Shown here in pieces: positions 1-8,550 of a stretch of 64,000 nt of DNA. Source of the stretch: Burkholderiales bacterium C2. Its GTDB lineage: Bacteria > Pseudomonadota > Gammaproteobacteria > Burkholderiales > Burkholderiaceae_C. The notes below the pieces were generated by a model, which saw only the letters and a list, made by a program, of their open reading frames with translations, was not told the DNA's origin and ran no database searches. The translations under genes and the position numbers were made by a program. How positions within the stretch are numbered: the stretch's first letter is position 1; every line of letters begins with the position of its first letter. The stretch covers positions 159,074 to 223,073 of the forward strand of contig SCOI01000010.1 in assembly GCA_005503085.1 (NCBI GenBank), written 5' to 3'.

Positions 1-2
1 TC

Positions 3-632
3 CCCAAGGGCACGGTGCCGCCGGGCCATCCCTGGTGGGGCAATCCGAAGTTCGACATCAAGTACGACGTCAAGGCCGCCCAGGCGCTGATGGCGCAGGC
101 AGGCTTCTCCGCCGCCAAGCCGGTCAAGGTCAAGGTGCAGATCTCGGCCTCGGGCTCGGGCCAGATGCAGCCGCTGCCGATGAACGAGTTCGTCCAGCAG
201 TCGCTGAAGCAGTGCTACTTCGATGTCGACTTCGACGTGATCGAATGGAACACGCTGTTCACCAACTGGCGCAAGGGCGCCAAGGACCCCTCGGCCAATG
301 GCGCGCACGCCACCAATGTCAGCTTCGCCGCGATGGACCCCTTCTTCGCGATGGTGCGTTTCTCCAGCACCAAGACCTTCCCACCGGTCTCCAACAACTG
401 GGGCTATTACGGCAACGCCGAGGTCGACAAGCTGATCGCCGACGCCCGCACCGCCTTTGACGACAAGGCCCGCGACGCCGCGCTAGCCAAGCTGCATGCC
501 CGCATCGTCGAGGACGCCGCCTTTGTGTGGATCGCCCATGATGTCGGCCCGCGCGCGATGAGCGCCAAGGTCAAGGGCGTCGTGCAGCCGCGCAGCTGGT
601 TCATCGACATCGCGCCGATGAGCATCGACTGA
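3..632 (+). CDS. ABC transporter substrate-binding protein, family 5 (C-terminal part)
   Basis: The reading frame is open from the first bases of the window, so this is the last roughly 210 residues of a larger protein; the GTG at 15 is internal. The text resembles the C-terminal lobe of periplasmic oligopeptide/dipeptide-binding proteins (DppA/OppA type), for example the helix-rich end with NNWGYYGNAEVDKLIADAR and the final WFIDIAPMSID. It ends 10 bases before a DppB-like permease and heads an operon of two permeases, two ATPases and an amidase, which fixes its role as the periplasmic receptor of that importer. The substrate cannot be told from this fragment. Confidence 0.9.
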   Translation, partial: PKGTVPPGHPWWGNPKFDIKYDVKAAQALMAQAGFSAAKPVKVKVQISASGSGQMQPLPMNEFVQQSLKQCYFDVDFDVIEWNTLFTNWRKGAKDPSANGAHATNVSFAAMDPFFAMVRFSSTKTFPPVSNNWGYYGNAEVDKLIADARTAFDDKARDAALAKLHARIVEDAAFVWIAHDVGPRAMSAKVKGVVQPRSWFIDIAPMSID

Positions 633-642
633 GCGCCACGCG

Positions 643-1596
643 ATGCTGCTCTACCTGCTGCGGCGCATCGTCTACGCCCTGCCCATCATGGCGGGCGTGG
701 CCCTGGTGTGCTTCATGCTCGTGCATCTGTCGCCCGGCGATCCGCTGGTGTCCATCCTGCCGCCGGACGCCTCGGCCGATCTGCAGGAACAGCTGCGCGA
801 GCTCTACGGCTTCAACCGCAGCTATCCCGAGCAGTTCTTTGCCTGGGTCTGGCGGGCGCTGCAGGGCGATCTGGGCACCAGCATCGCCAGCGGCCGGCCG
901 GTGGCCGCCGAGGTGATCAAGGCGGTCGGCAACACGTTGCGGCTGGCGGTGCTGGCGACGCTGATCGGCTTCGTCCTCGGCGCCTTCTTCGGCTTCGTCG
1001 CCGGCTACTTCCGCGGCAGCTGGCTGGACCGGCTGGCCTCGATGCTCAGCGTGCTGGGCGTCAGCGTGCCGCACTACTGGCTGGGCATGGTGATGGTGAT
1101 CGTGTTCGCCGCCACCTTGAACTGGCTGCCCGCCACCGGTGCCGGCCCCGACGGCTCGGGCACCTGGGCCTGGGACTGGGCCCACTTCCAGTACATGCTG
1201 CTGCCGGCGCTGACGATGTCGGTAATCCCGATGGGCATCATCGCCCGCACGGTACGGGCCCTGGTGGCCGACATCCTGTCGCAGGAGTTCGTCGTCGGCC
1301 TGCGCGCCAAGGGCCTGACCGACCTGGGCATCTTCCGCCACGTGGTCAAGAACGCTGCGCCGACCGCGCTGGCCGTGATGGGCCTGCAGCTGGGCTATCT
1401 GCTGGGCGGCTCCATCCTGATCGAGACGGTGTTCTCCTGGCCCGGCACCGGCTTCCTCTTGAACTCGGCCATCTTCCAGCGCGACCTGCCGCTGCTGCAG
1501 GGCACCATCCTGGTGCTGGCGCTGTTCTTCGTGCTGCTCAATCTGGTGGTCGATGTCATGCAGACGATGCTCGACCCCCGCATCGCGAGATCCTGA
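643..1596 (+). CDS. ABC transporter permease, DppB/OppB type
   Basis: Inner-membrane permease of 317 residues, the usual length for DppB. It starts MLLYLLRRIVYALPIM, the typical first membrane helix, and has the region around residues 80-95 (GDLGTSIASGRPV) and the EAA-type cytoplasmic loop around residues 205-225 (EFVVGLRAKGLTDLGIFRHV) that docks the ATPase. About six membrane segments are visible. It lies 10 bases after the binding protein and 1 base before the second permease, so it forms one operon with them. Substrate is probably a peptide or similar amide-containing compound, by family only. Confidence 0.93.
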   Translation: MLLYLLRRIVYALPIMAGVALVCFMLVHLSPGDPLVSILPPDASADLQEQLRELYGFNRSYPEQFFAWVWRALQGDLGTSIASGRPVAAEVIKAVGNTLRLAVLATLIGFVLGAFFGFVAGYFRGSWLDRLASMLSVLGVSVPHYWLGMVMVIVFAATLNWLPATGAGPDGSGTWAWDWAHFQYMLLPALTMSVIPMGIIARTVRALVADILSQEFVVGLRAKGLTDLGIFRHVVKNAAPTALAVMGLQLGYLLGGSILIETVFSWPGTGFLLNSAIFQRDLPLLQGTILVLALFFVLLNLVVDVMQTMLDPRIARS

Positions 1597-1597
1597 C

Positions 1598-2485
1598 ATG
1601 GCAGCCGTGATGACTAGCCCTCTCGCTGCGCCCGCGCCGCTGCGCTCGCCCGGCTACTGGCAGGGCGTGCTCGCGCGCCTGCTGCGCGACCCGGTGGCCG
1701 TCGGTGCCGGCCTGGTCGTGCTGGCGCTGCTGGCGCTGGCGGTCTTCGGCCCCTGGCTGGCGCCTGCCGATCCCTATGCCGCCTCAATGATGAAGCGCCT
1801 GAAGCCCATTGGCACCGAGGGCCTGCCGCTGGGCAGCGACGAGCTGGGCCGCGACATGCTGTCGCGCCTGATCGTCGGCGCCCGGCTGTCGCTGTTCATG
1901 GGCCTGACGCCGGTGCTGTTCGCCTTTGTGATCGGCACCGTGATCGGCATCGTCGCCGGCTATGCGGGCGGGCTGACCAACACGTTGATCATGCGCACGG
2001 TCGATGTGTTCTACGCCTTCCCCTCGGTGTTGCTGGCGATCGCGCTGTCCGGCGCCCTGGGCGCCGGCATCACCAACTCGCTGATCTCACTGACCATCGT
2101 CTTCATCCCGCAGATCGTGCGGGTGGCCGAGAGCGTCACCACCCAGGTGCGTGGGCGCGACTATGTGGAGGCGGCGCGCGCCTCCGGCGCCGGCGCCTTC
2201 ACCATCGTGCGCGTTCATGTGCTGGGCAATGTGCTGTCGCCGATCTTCGTCTACGCCACTGGCCTGATCGCGGTCTCGATGATCCTGGCCTCCGGTCTGT
2301 CCTTCCTGGGCCTGGGCGTGAAGCCGCCCGAGCCCGAGTGGGGCCTGATGCTGAACACCTTGCGCACTGCCATCTATGTCCAGCCCTGGATCGCCGCCCT
2401 GCCCGGCGTGATGATCTTCATCACATCCATCGCCTTCAACCTGCTGTCCGACGGCTTGCGCAGCGCGATGGAGATCAAGCAATGA
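1598..2485 (+). CDS. ABC transporter permease, DppC/OppC type
   Basis: Second inner-membrane permease, 295 residues from the ATG at 1598, which follows the DppB stop by one base; an upstream in-frame ATG at 1553 lies inside dppB and is rejected. It has the N-terminal helix (AVGAGLVVLALLALAVF), the DppC signature GTEGLPLGSDELGRDMLSRL near residues 65-85, and the EAA loop near residues 190-210 (GRDYVEAARASGAGAFTIV). It pairs with the upstream permease as the membrane channel. A 73-base gap with two hairpins separates it from the first ATPase. Confidence 0.93.
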   Translation: MAAVMTSPLAAPAPLRSPGYWQGVLARLLRDPVAVGAGLVVLALLALAVFGPWLAPADPYAASMMKRLKPIGTEGLPLGSDELGRDMLSRLIVGARLSLFMGLTPVLFAFVIGTVIGIVAGYAGGLTNTLIMRTVDVFYAFPSVLLAIALSGALGAGITNSLISLTIVFIPQIVRVAESVTTQVRGRDYVEAARASGAGAFTIVRVHVLGNVLSPIFVYATGLIAVSMILASGLSFLGLGVKPPEPEWGLMLNTLRTAIYVQPWIAALPGVMIFITSIAFNLLSDGLRSAMEIKQ

Positions 2486-2533
2486 GCCCACTGAACGGCC
2501 GCCCGGAAGTGGGCTCGCTCCCGCTTGGCGGGA
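2484..2533. repeat. Two intercistronic palindromes in the peptide-importer operon
   Basis: GAGCCCACT at 2484-2492 is exactly inverted as AGTGGGCTC at 2508-2516; the left arm overlaps the dppC stop codon. A second stem, TCCCGC/GCGGGA with a TTG loop, follows at 2519-2533. No T-run follows, so they are not intrinsic terminators. They sit in the only real gap of an otherwise overlapping operon and resemble REP-like mRNA-stabilising hairpins that could raise permease mRNA relative to ATPase mRNA. Confidence 0.6.
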
Positions 2534-2558
2534 CGGCGCAGAGCGCCGGGGTGCCTCT

Positions 2559-3605
2559 ATGAGTGCGGTACTAGAAGAGCTTTTCTCCCCGCTTGAAGAT
2601 GTCGGCGGCCCGGCCCAGCCGCTGTTGACGATCAAGGGACTGAGCAAGCACTTCCCGCTGAAAAAGGATCCGCTGGGCCGCGGCGGCGGCGTGGTTCGTG
2701 CGGTCGACGGCGTCGACTTCAGCGTGCTCAAGGGCGAGACCTTGGGCGTGGTCGGCGAATCGGGCTGCGGCAAAAGCACGACCGCACGCTTGCTGATGCA
2801 GCTGATCAACCCGAGCGCCGGCGAGGTGGTCTTCGACGGCCGCAGCGTCGGCAGCCGTGCGTTGCCGCTGAAGGAATTCCGCCGCCAGGTGCAGATGGTG
2901 TTCCAGGACAGCTATGCCTCGCTGAACCCGCGCCTGACCATCGAGGATTCGATCGCCTTCGCGCCCCAGGTGCACGGCGTGCCCAAGCGCGAGGCGCGTG
3001 CGCGCTCGCATGACCTGCTGGCCCGCGTCGGCCTGGAGCCGGCCCGCTTCGCCGGCCGCTATCCGCATGAGCTGTCCGGCGGCCAGCGCCAGCGCGTCAA
3101 TATCGCGCGTGCGCTGGCCCTGCAGCCGCGCCTGGTGATACTGGACGAGGCCGTCTCGGCGCTGGACAAATCGGTCGAGGCCCAGGTGCTGAACCTGCTG
3201 CTGGACCTGAAGGCCGAGTTCGGCCTGACCTATGTCTTCATCAGCCACGACCTGGGCGTCGTGCGCTTCATCAGCGACAGGGTGATGGTGATGTACCTGG
3301 GCCAGGTGGCCGAGATCGGGCCGTCCGAGTCCTTGTTCGAGGCACCGGCCCATCCCTACACCAAAGCCCTGCTGTCCTCGATGCCGGCGATGGACCCGGA
3401 CATGCGCACCGAAGAGGCGCCGCTGGCCGGCGACCCGCCCAACCCGATCAACCCGCCCAGCGGCTGCCGCTTTCATCCGCGCTGCGCCCAGGCCGCGCCC
3501 ATCTGTTCCCAGCGTGTGCCCTTGCCCACGGCCGCCGGCACCGACCACATCGTCGCCTGCCTGATGCACGAGCGCGGCAGCGGCCATCCGGAGGCCGCCG
3601 CATGA
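2559..3605 (+). CDS. ABC transporter ATP-binding protein, OppF/DppF type
   Basis: Cytoplasmic ATPase of 348 residues. Visible motifs are Walker A GESGCGKST (about residues 67-75), the signature LSGGQRQR, Walker B LVILDEAVSALD and the switch histidine in FISHDLGVV. The C-terminal oligopeptide extension is present with its cysteine cluster (SGCRFHPRCAQAAPICSQ), which in this family may hold an Fe-S cluster. The stop overlaps the start of the next ATPase by four bases (ATGA at 3602-3605). It forms a heterodimer with that protein to power the peptide-type importer. Confidence 0.94.
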   Translation: MSAVLEELFSPLEDVGGPAQPLLTIKGLSKHFPLKKDPLGRGGGVVRAVDGVDFSVLKGETLGVVGESGCGKSTTARLLMQLINPSAGEVVFDGRSVGSRALPLKEFRRQVQMVFQDSYASLNPRLTIEDSIAFAPQVHGVPKREARARSHDLLARVGLEPARFAGRYPHELSGGQRQRVNIARALALQPRLVILDEAVSALDKSVEAQVLNLLLDLKAEFGLTYVFISHDLGVVRFISDRVMVMYLGQVAEIGPSESLFEAPAHPYTKALLSSMPAMDPDMRTEEAPLAGDPPNPINPPSGCRFHPRCAQAAPICSQRVPLPTAAGTDHIVACLMHERGSGHPEAAA

Positions 3606-4618
3606 AGGCAGGCAAGCAAGAGCCTATGGTGCTGCTGAAGAACCTCAGCGTCACCTTCACCGGTGGCAAGAAGCCGGTGAAAGCGGTCAGCGGCGTCAGC
3701 CTGGAGCTGCAGCGCGGCGAGGTTCTCGCGCTGATCGGCGAGTCGGGCTCGGGCAAGAGCGTCACGATGCGCAGCCTGCTGCGTCTGCACCCCGAGAAGC
3801 GCAGCCGCATCGAGGGCCAGATGCAGGTCGGCGGGCGCGATGTGTTGGCGATGTCGGCGCGCGAGCTGGCCGACTACCGGGGCAAGGTCGCCTCGATGAT
3901 CTTCCAGGAGCCGCTGCTCGCGCTGGACCCGGTCTACACGGTGGGCGCGCAGATCAAGGAGGCGATCCGCCGCCATGAAAGCGGTGTCGGCGAGGCCGAG
4001 GCCCAGGCCCGCGCGCTGGCACTGTTCGAGCGAGTGCGCATCCCCAGCCCCGAGCGCCGTCTGGACGCTTACGCGCACGAGATGTCCGGCGGCATGCGCC
4101 AACGCGCGATGATCGCGTTGGCGCTGGCTTGCCGGCCCCAGCTGCTGCTGGCCGACGAGCCGACCACGGCGCTGGACGCCACGGTACAGATCCAGGTGTT
4201 GCTGCTGCTGCGCGAGCTGCAGCGCGAGCTGGGCCTGTCGGTGCTCTTCGTCACCCACGATATCGGCGCGGCGGTCGAAGTGGCGGACCGCATCGCGGTG
4301 ATGTATGCCGGCCGCATCGTCGAGGAAGGCACGGTGCGCGAGATCATGCGTGCGCCGCGCCATCCTTACACGCTGGCGCTGCTGAAGAGCCGTGCGCATG
4401 GTGCGCTGGCCCGTGTTGGCAATGACCGCGCAAGACTTGACACCATCGCCGGCAGCCCGCCAGACTTGGCGAATCTGCCGCCCGGCTGCGCCTTCGCCGA
4501 CCGCTGCGCTCGTGCCAACGAGACCTGCCGGCGCCTGCAACCCGAGCCGGTGGTGTTCTCGGTCGGCCATCTGGCCCGCTGCCACCATATCGAAACCGCC
4601 ACCACCGCGCTCGCCTGA
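3602..4618 (+). CDS. ABC transporter ATP-binding protein, OppD/DppD type
   Basis: Second ATPase of the importer, 338 residues. Walker [14 protein letters not shown] (about residues 46-54), Q-loop IFQEP, signature [12 protein letters not shown], Walker [13 protein letters not shown] and switch FVTHDIGA are all intact. The C-terminal oligopeptide domain has the cysteines [15 protein letters not shown]. It overlaps the preceding gene by four bases and the amidase by one (TGATG at 4616-4620), so all are translated from one message. Confidence 0.94.
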   Translation: MKAGKQEPMVLLKNLSVTFTGGKKPVKAVSGVSLELQRGEVLALIGESGSGKSVTMRSLLRLHPEKRSRIEGQMQVGGRDVLAMSARELADYRGKVASMIFQEPLLALDPVYTVGAQIKEAIRRHESGVGEAEAQARALALFERVRIPSPERRLDAYAHEMSGGMRQRAMIALALACRPQLLLADEPTTALDATVQIQVLLLLRELQRELGLSVLFVTHDIGAAVEVADRIAVMYAGRIVEEGTVREIMRAPRHPYTLALLKSRAHGALARVGNDRARLDTIAGSPPDLANLPPGCAFADRCARANETCRRLQPEPVVFSVGHLARCHHIETATTALA

Positions 4619-5805
4619 TGACGACTGTTCACGACCCGGCCCACGCTTTCGTCCCCTACCCCGACGCCCCCGTTCCCCATGCCGCCACCGGCCCCTTGGC
4701 CGGCCTTACGTTCGCGGTCAAGGATCTGTTCGATGTGGCCGGCTACCCGACCGGCGGCGGCAACCCCATCGTGCTGGCCCGCTCCGGTATCAAGAGCCGC
4801 ACCGCGCCCACCGTTCAAAAGCTGCTGGACGCCGGCGCCCGCTTCGTCGGCAAGACCGTCACCGACGAGCTGGCCTTCTCGATGAACGGCAACAACGCCC
4901 ATTTCGGCGCACCGATCAACGGCGCGGCGCCCGAGCGCATCAGCGGCGGCTCCTCCTCGGGCTCGGCCTCGGCCGTGTCCAACGGCCTGTGCGATTTCGC
5001 GCTGGGCACCGACACCGGCGGCTCGGTGCGCGCGCCGGCCAGCCATTGCGGCCTCTACGGCCTGCGCCCCAGCCATGGCCGCATCAGCCTCGAAGGCGCG
5101 CTGGACCTGGCGCCCAGCCTCGACACCTGCGGCTTCTTCGCCCGCGACGCGGCCGTGATGAGCCGGGTCGCCGATGTGCTGCTGGGGCCTGATAGTGACA
5201 TGCAGCTGTCCCCCACACCAACGCGCCTGCTGTGGCCGCATGAGCTCTGGGGCCTGCTGTCCACCGAGGTGGCCGAGGCCACCGCCGGCGCCTCGGCCCA
5301 GGTCCAGGCCCGGCTGGGCGAGGCCGCGCCGGTGGCCGTGGTGCTGGACAGCCTGGAGACCATGTACTGGCAGTTCCGCTACATCCAGGGCCGCGAGGCC
5401 TGGCTGACCGACGGCCCGCTGATCGAGCGCTATGCGCCGCCGCTGGGCCCGGGCGTGGCCGAGCGCTTTGCCTGGTCTCGCCAAGTGAGCGATGCCCAGG
5501 TCGCCGGCGCCCGCGCCTTCCGCGACGCCTTCCGTGCCCACATGGCCGCCCTGCTGGGCAGCGACGGCGTGCTGCTGATGCCGACCATGCCGGACATCGC
5601 ACCGCTGCGCAACGCCGCCGAGAGCACGCTGGAGGACTACCGCAACCGCAGCATCCAGATGCTGTGCATCGCCGGCCTGTCGGGCTTCCCGCAGCTGAGC
5701 CTGCCCCTGCTCAAGCGCGACGGCGCGCCGCTGGGGCTGTCGCTGCTCGGCCCGCCGGGCAGTGATCGAGGACTTGTTGCGTTGGCGGAGAAGTTGGCTG
5801 AGTAG
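4618..5805 (+). CDS. Amidase (amidase-signature family, AMI1/AtzF-like)
   Basis: Cytoplasmic hydrolase of 395 residues that cleaves a C-N amide bond. The Ser-cisSer-Lys triad is readable: Lys35 in FAVKDLFDVAG, the GGSSSGS loop at residues 110-116 and nucleophile Ser136 in TDTGGSVRAPA. The text around these motifs resembles plant AMI1-type indole-acetamide hydrolases and short bacterial amidases more than GatA, which is longer. It is translationally coupled to the importer by a one-base overlap, which suggests it acts on what the transporter brings in. The actual amide substrate is unknown. Confidence 0.9.
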   Translation: MTTVHDPAHAFVPYPDAPVPHAATGPLAGLTFAVKDLFDVAGYPTGGGNPIVLARSGIKSRTAPTVQKLLDAGARFVGKTVTDELAFSMNGNNAHFGAPINGAAPERISGGSSSGSASAVSNGLCDFALGTDTGGSVRAPASHCGLYGLRPSHGRISLEGALDLAPSLDTCGFFARDAAVMSRVADVLLGPDSDMQLSPTPTRLLWPHELWGLLSTEVAEATAGASAQVQARLGEAAPVAVVLDSLETMYWQFRYIQGREAWLTDGPLIERYAPPLGPGVAERFAWSRQVSDAQVAGARAFRDAFRAHMAALLGSDGVLLMPTMPDIAPLRNAAESTLEDYRNRSIQMLCIAGLSGFPQLSLPLLKRDGAPLGLSLLGPPGSDRGLVALAEKLAE

Positions 5806-5887
5806 CTGCGCGGAAGCGGCGGCTCAGCGCATGACGGTGATGGCAATGGAAGCGACACATCAAGGCCAGCCCCGAGGTCATGCCGCA

Positions 5888-5917
5888 CAATTCAACTCCA
5901 ATCTCTCAGTTGAATTG
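5888..5917. repeat. Perfect 10-base inverted repeat before a start codon
   Basis: CAATTCAACT at 5888-5897 is exactly inverted as AGTTGAATTG at 5908-5917 with a 10-base loop. It ends two bases before the ATG at 5920 and takes the place of a Shine-Dalgarno sequence. As RNA the stem would hide the start region; as DNA it could be an operator. The segment is notably AT-richer than its surroundings. Confidence 0.6.
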
Positions 5918-5919
5918 CT

Positions 5920-6195
5920 ATGAAGCTTTGGCGCGGCCAGCCCGATCATGACCATTGGCGCAAGCCTACTACCCTGAAGGAGCGTGCTTACTTCTTGTGG
6001 GGCATGAGTGCGGTTGCTTTGGCCATGGGCTTGTCCAGTCTTGACAGTCCCAACAGCCCGCCCTTCACCGGCAAGTGGAGCTGGGTATACGCGTGGGCCT
6101 ATGCAACGTTTGGTTCGACAGGTCCCGGCATCGCATGGCTGGGCTTGGCCGCCTTACTTGCGGTAGGCGGTACGTTCGCATGGTTGCGCAAATGA
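5920..6195 (+). CDS. Small membrane protein of unknown function, atypical composition
   Basis: A 91-residue protein that I do not recognise. The N-terminal 25 residues are polar and charged (HDHWRKPTTLKERAY), followed by two likely membrane helices, about residues 26-42 and 67-86, ending in WLRK. Codon use differs from the neighbours: many codons end in T or in TTG (GCT, ACT, CTT, TTG), where nearby genes use CTG and GCC almost exclusively. This suggests recent acquisition or weak selection. No ribosome-binding site is visible; a perfect inverted repeat sits directly before the ATG. It could be an unexpressed open frame, but the ordered membrane-protein pattern argues for a real gene. Confidence 0.55.
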   Translation: MKLWRGQPDHDHWRKPTTLKERAYFLWGMSAVALAMGLSSLDSPNSPPFTGKWSWVYAWAYATFGSTGPGIAWLGLAALLAVGGTFAWLRK

Positions 6196-6247
6196 CCCTG
6201 GCGACCTTGGCACAAGACAAGGCGATCTCGGCGGCTATCCTCACCCC

Positions 6248-7342
6248 ATGAGCAAACCGGCAAGCGCAGCAAGCATCCCCCGCCCTCCCGGCCAGCTTGT
6301 CTTGGTCCTGCAAGGCGGCGGTGCTTTAGGTGCCTATCAGCTGGGCGTTTACGAGGCCTTGCATGAGGCCGGGCTGGAGCCCGACTGGGTGGTGGGCACC
6401 TCGATAGGCGCGATCAACGGCGCGCTGATCGCCGGCAATGCGCCCGAGCTGCGGCTGCAGCGTCTGTGCGAGTTCTGGGACCTGGTCGGCCAGCCGGCGC
6501 CCTGGGGGCCGGCCTGGAACAATCTGGCGACCGTAAGCCGGGGCATCCCGGGCTTCTTCGAGCCCGGCCCCGGCAGCCTTTACGGCCCGCAGACCCGGCT
6601 CGGGCTGGAGCGCGCCGCCTACTACAGCACCTCGCCGCTGCAGCAGACCCTGGCCCGGCTGCTGGACTTCGAGCGCCTGCAGCACGCCGCGCCGACCCGG
6701 CTGACGGTGGGCTGCGTCAGCGCCCGCAGCGGCCAGATGCATTATTTCGACAGCCGCGACCAGGCGCTGGATGCCCGCCACATCATGGCCTCCGGCGCGC
6801 TGCCACCGGCCTTCCCGGCGGTGCGCATCGATGACGATGAGCCCTTCTGGGACGGTGGCATCTACTCGAACACGCCGCTGGAATGCGTGCTCGACGACAA
6901 CCCGCGGCGCGATTCGACGATCTTCTCCATCCACCTCTGGAATCCCGAAGGTCCCGAGCCCGAGAGCATCTGGGAGGTCGGCAACCGCCAGAAGGACATC
7001 CAGTACGCCAGCCGCATCGACGCGGCGCTGGCCCGCCAGCAGCAGATCCACCACCTGCGCCACATCATCCGCGAGCTGGGCCGCCAGCTGCCCGCCGAGC
7101 AGCGCCGCAGCCCCGCCGTGCGCGAGCTGACGGCCTGGGGCTGCGGCACGCAGATGCATGTGCTGCGCCTGCTGGCGCCACGCCTGGCCGGCGAGGACCA
7201 GACCAAGGACATGGACTTCAGCCGCGCCAGCATCGAGGCGCGCCGCGCGGCCGGCCTGGCCGATACCCGCGCCGCCATCACGGCCCGGCCCTGGACCGCA
7301 GCGGTCGATCCGACCGAGGGCGTGCATGTGCATGATTGCTGA
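6248..7342 (+). CDS. Patatin-like phospholipase
   Basis: A 364-residue lipid acyl hydrolase. The oxyanion glycine loop QGGGALG (residues 22-28), nucleophile elbow GTSIG with Ser52 and the catalytic Asp202 in DGGIYSN are all present, giving the Ser-Asp dyad. The C-terminal third (residues about 240-330, DIQYASRIDAALARQQQIHHL) matches the helical tail of bacterial patatin proteins annotated as DUF3734. No signal peptide is visible, so it is probably cytoplasmic or injected. The next gene starts inside its last codons. Confidence 0.92.
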   Translation: MSKPASAASIPRPPGQLVLVLQGGGALGAYQLGVYEALHEAGLEPDWVVGTSIGAINGALIAGNAPELRLQRLCEFWDLVGQPAPWGPAWNNLATVSRGIPGFFEPGPGSLYGPQTRLGLERAAYYSTSPLQQTLARLLDFERLQHAAPTRLTVGCVSARSGQMHYFDSRDQALDARHIMASGALPPAFPAVRIDDDEPFWDGGIYSNTPLECVLDDNPRRDSTIFSIHLWNPEGPEPESIWEVGNRQKDIQYASRIDAALARQQQIHHLRHIIRELGRQLPAEQRRSPAVRELTAWGCGTQMHVLRLLAPRLAGEDQTKDMDFSRASIEARRAAGLADTRAAITARPWTAAVDPTEGVHVHDC

Positions 7343-8405
7343 ACCGAAACCCGATCCGAAACTTGAACCGAGGCGTCCGCCGGCTCGGCGCCGGCTGCGC
7401 AGCACGGCCGCTGCGATGCTGCTGGGCATGGCACTGGCGGCCGGCGCGGAGGTGCCGTTCTGGGGCGAGCGCAAGACCCAGACCGTCGATCTGGCGCCCG
7501 AGCAGCTCGCGCACGGCCAATGGGTCTGGAGCCCGCAACTGGCGCCCAGCGGGCCGGTGCTGGTCTTCGTCGATCTGCAGGCGCAGCTCGCCTATGTCTA
7601 TCGCAACGCACTGCTGATCGGCTACAGCACCATCAGCAGCGGTAGGAAAGGCTTCGAGACGCCGACCGGCGTGTTCCATACCTTGCAGAAGGATCGCGAC
7701 CACCGCTCCTCGATCTACCACAGCGCGCCCATGCCCTACACCCAGCGCCTCACCTGGGGCGGCATCGCCTTGCATGCCGGCGGGCTGCCGGGCTATCCCT
7801 CGTCCCATGGCTGCGTGCACCTGCCCTCGGCCTTTGCCGAGCAGCTGTTCGAGGCCAGTCCGATGGGCATGACGGTAGTGGTCGCCAAGGGCGCAGGCGC
7901 GTCGCCGTCCGGCCCTGTGGCGCCCTTGTTGACAACGCTGGACGCCAAGACCGGCGAGCCGCTGGCGCAGCCGCGCCTGCCCGCCGGCGAAGCCTATCGC
8001 GTCATGCCCGGCCCCTCCGAGCCGCAAGCGCCCCTGGCCCTGGTCGTCAGCCTGGCCGACGCCCGCCTGCTGGTGCTGCGCGCTGGCGTCGAGATCGCCC
8101 GCTCCCGCATCGCCACGACAGCGCTGCCCAAGGTGGCCGGCACCCACGCCTATGTGGCCGTGCGCGACGTTTCGGAGCGCTCGCTGCGCTGGGTCGGCCT
8201 GGCCGTCCCCGGCCATGCCGACGCGGCCGGCAGCGTCATCGATGCGCAGACCCTGGCCGCCGCCCAGCTGCCCGCCGAGTTCCTGGCCCAGATCCAGCCG
8301 ATGCTGCATGAGGGCACAACCCTGGTCGTCACCGATGCACCGGTGCTGGCACAAACCACCGGCGTCATGCTGACGGTGCTGAGCAACCAGCCGCCCATGC
8401 ATTGA
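7332..8405 (+). CDS. L,D-transpeptidase family protein (YkuD domain)
   Basis: About 357 residues from the ATG at 7332 (an in-frame ATG at 7326 is the alternative), overlapping the patatin stop. An N-terminal hydrophobic stretch (AAAMLLGMALAAGAEV) looks like a signal or anchor. The YkuD domain spans roughly residues 75-185, with the catalytic motif SHGCVHLP, Cys161. Such enzymes make 3-3 peptidoglycan cross-links or attach proteins to the wall. The C-terminal 170 residues contain a possible second, cysteine-free partial repeat of the domain (LVVSLADARLLVLRAG) and are otherwise unassigned. Confidence 0.88.
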   Translation: MIAEPKPDPKLEPRRPPARRRLRSTAAAMLLGMALAAGAEVPFWGERKTQTVDLAPEQLAHGQWVWSPQLAPSGPVLVFVDLQAQLAYVYRNALLIGYSTISSGRKGFETPTGVFHTLQKDRDHRSSIYHSAPMPYTQRLTWGGIALHAGGLPGYPSSHGCVHLPSAFAEQLFEASPMGMTVVVAKGAGASPSGPVAPLLTTLDAKTGEPLAQPRLPAGEAYRVMPGPSEPQAPLALVVSLADARLLVLRAGVEIARSRIATTALPKVAGTHAYVAVRDVSERSLRWVGLAVPGHADAAGSVIDAQTLAAAQLPAEFLAQIQPMLHEGTTLVVTDAPVLAQTTGVMLTVLSNQPPMH

Positions 8406-8427
8406 GACGCTAGAATGCGCGCCAGTG

Positions 8428-8501
8428 CGGGTGTAGTTCAATGGTAGAACTTCTGCTTCCCAAGCAGATAGCGTGGGTTCGATTCCCATCACCCGCTCCA
8501 C
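8428..8501 (+). tRNA. tRNA-Gly, anticodon CCC
   Basis: The acceptor stem GCGGGTG (8428-8434) pairs with CACCCGC (8491-8497), followed by discriminator T and an encoded CCA. The D-loop region TAGTTCAATGGTAGAA, the anticodon arm TCTGC-TTCCCAA-GCAGA with anticodon CCC, and the T-arm GTGGG-TTCGATT-CCCAT are all canonical. It reads glycine GGG codons. It lies 22 bases after the transpeptidase stop and 49 bases before the cyclase start. Confidence 0.97.
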
Positions 8502-8550
8502 CCAGACCCGCTTAATATCGCTCCCATCCCGACCCGCGCGGAGCGCTTCC

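Noticed and set aside
4432..4444. CAAGACTTGACACC as a further copy of the dispersed motif
   Set aside because: It differs at one core base (T for C), so it was left out of the count of exact copies.
5888..5917. Integron attC-like ends (ATTCAAC and GTTGAAT) around the inverted repeat
   Set aside because: The ends fit RYYYAAC and GTTRRRY, but the whole element spans only 30 bases, far shorter than known attC sites, with no inner boxes, no matching site after the gene and no integrase nearby.
8473..8550. An extended start for the GAF-PAS-GGDEF protein
   Set aside because: It would translate through the 3' part of the tRNA-Gly gene; the ATG at 8551 begins the normal N-terminus.
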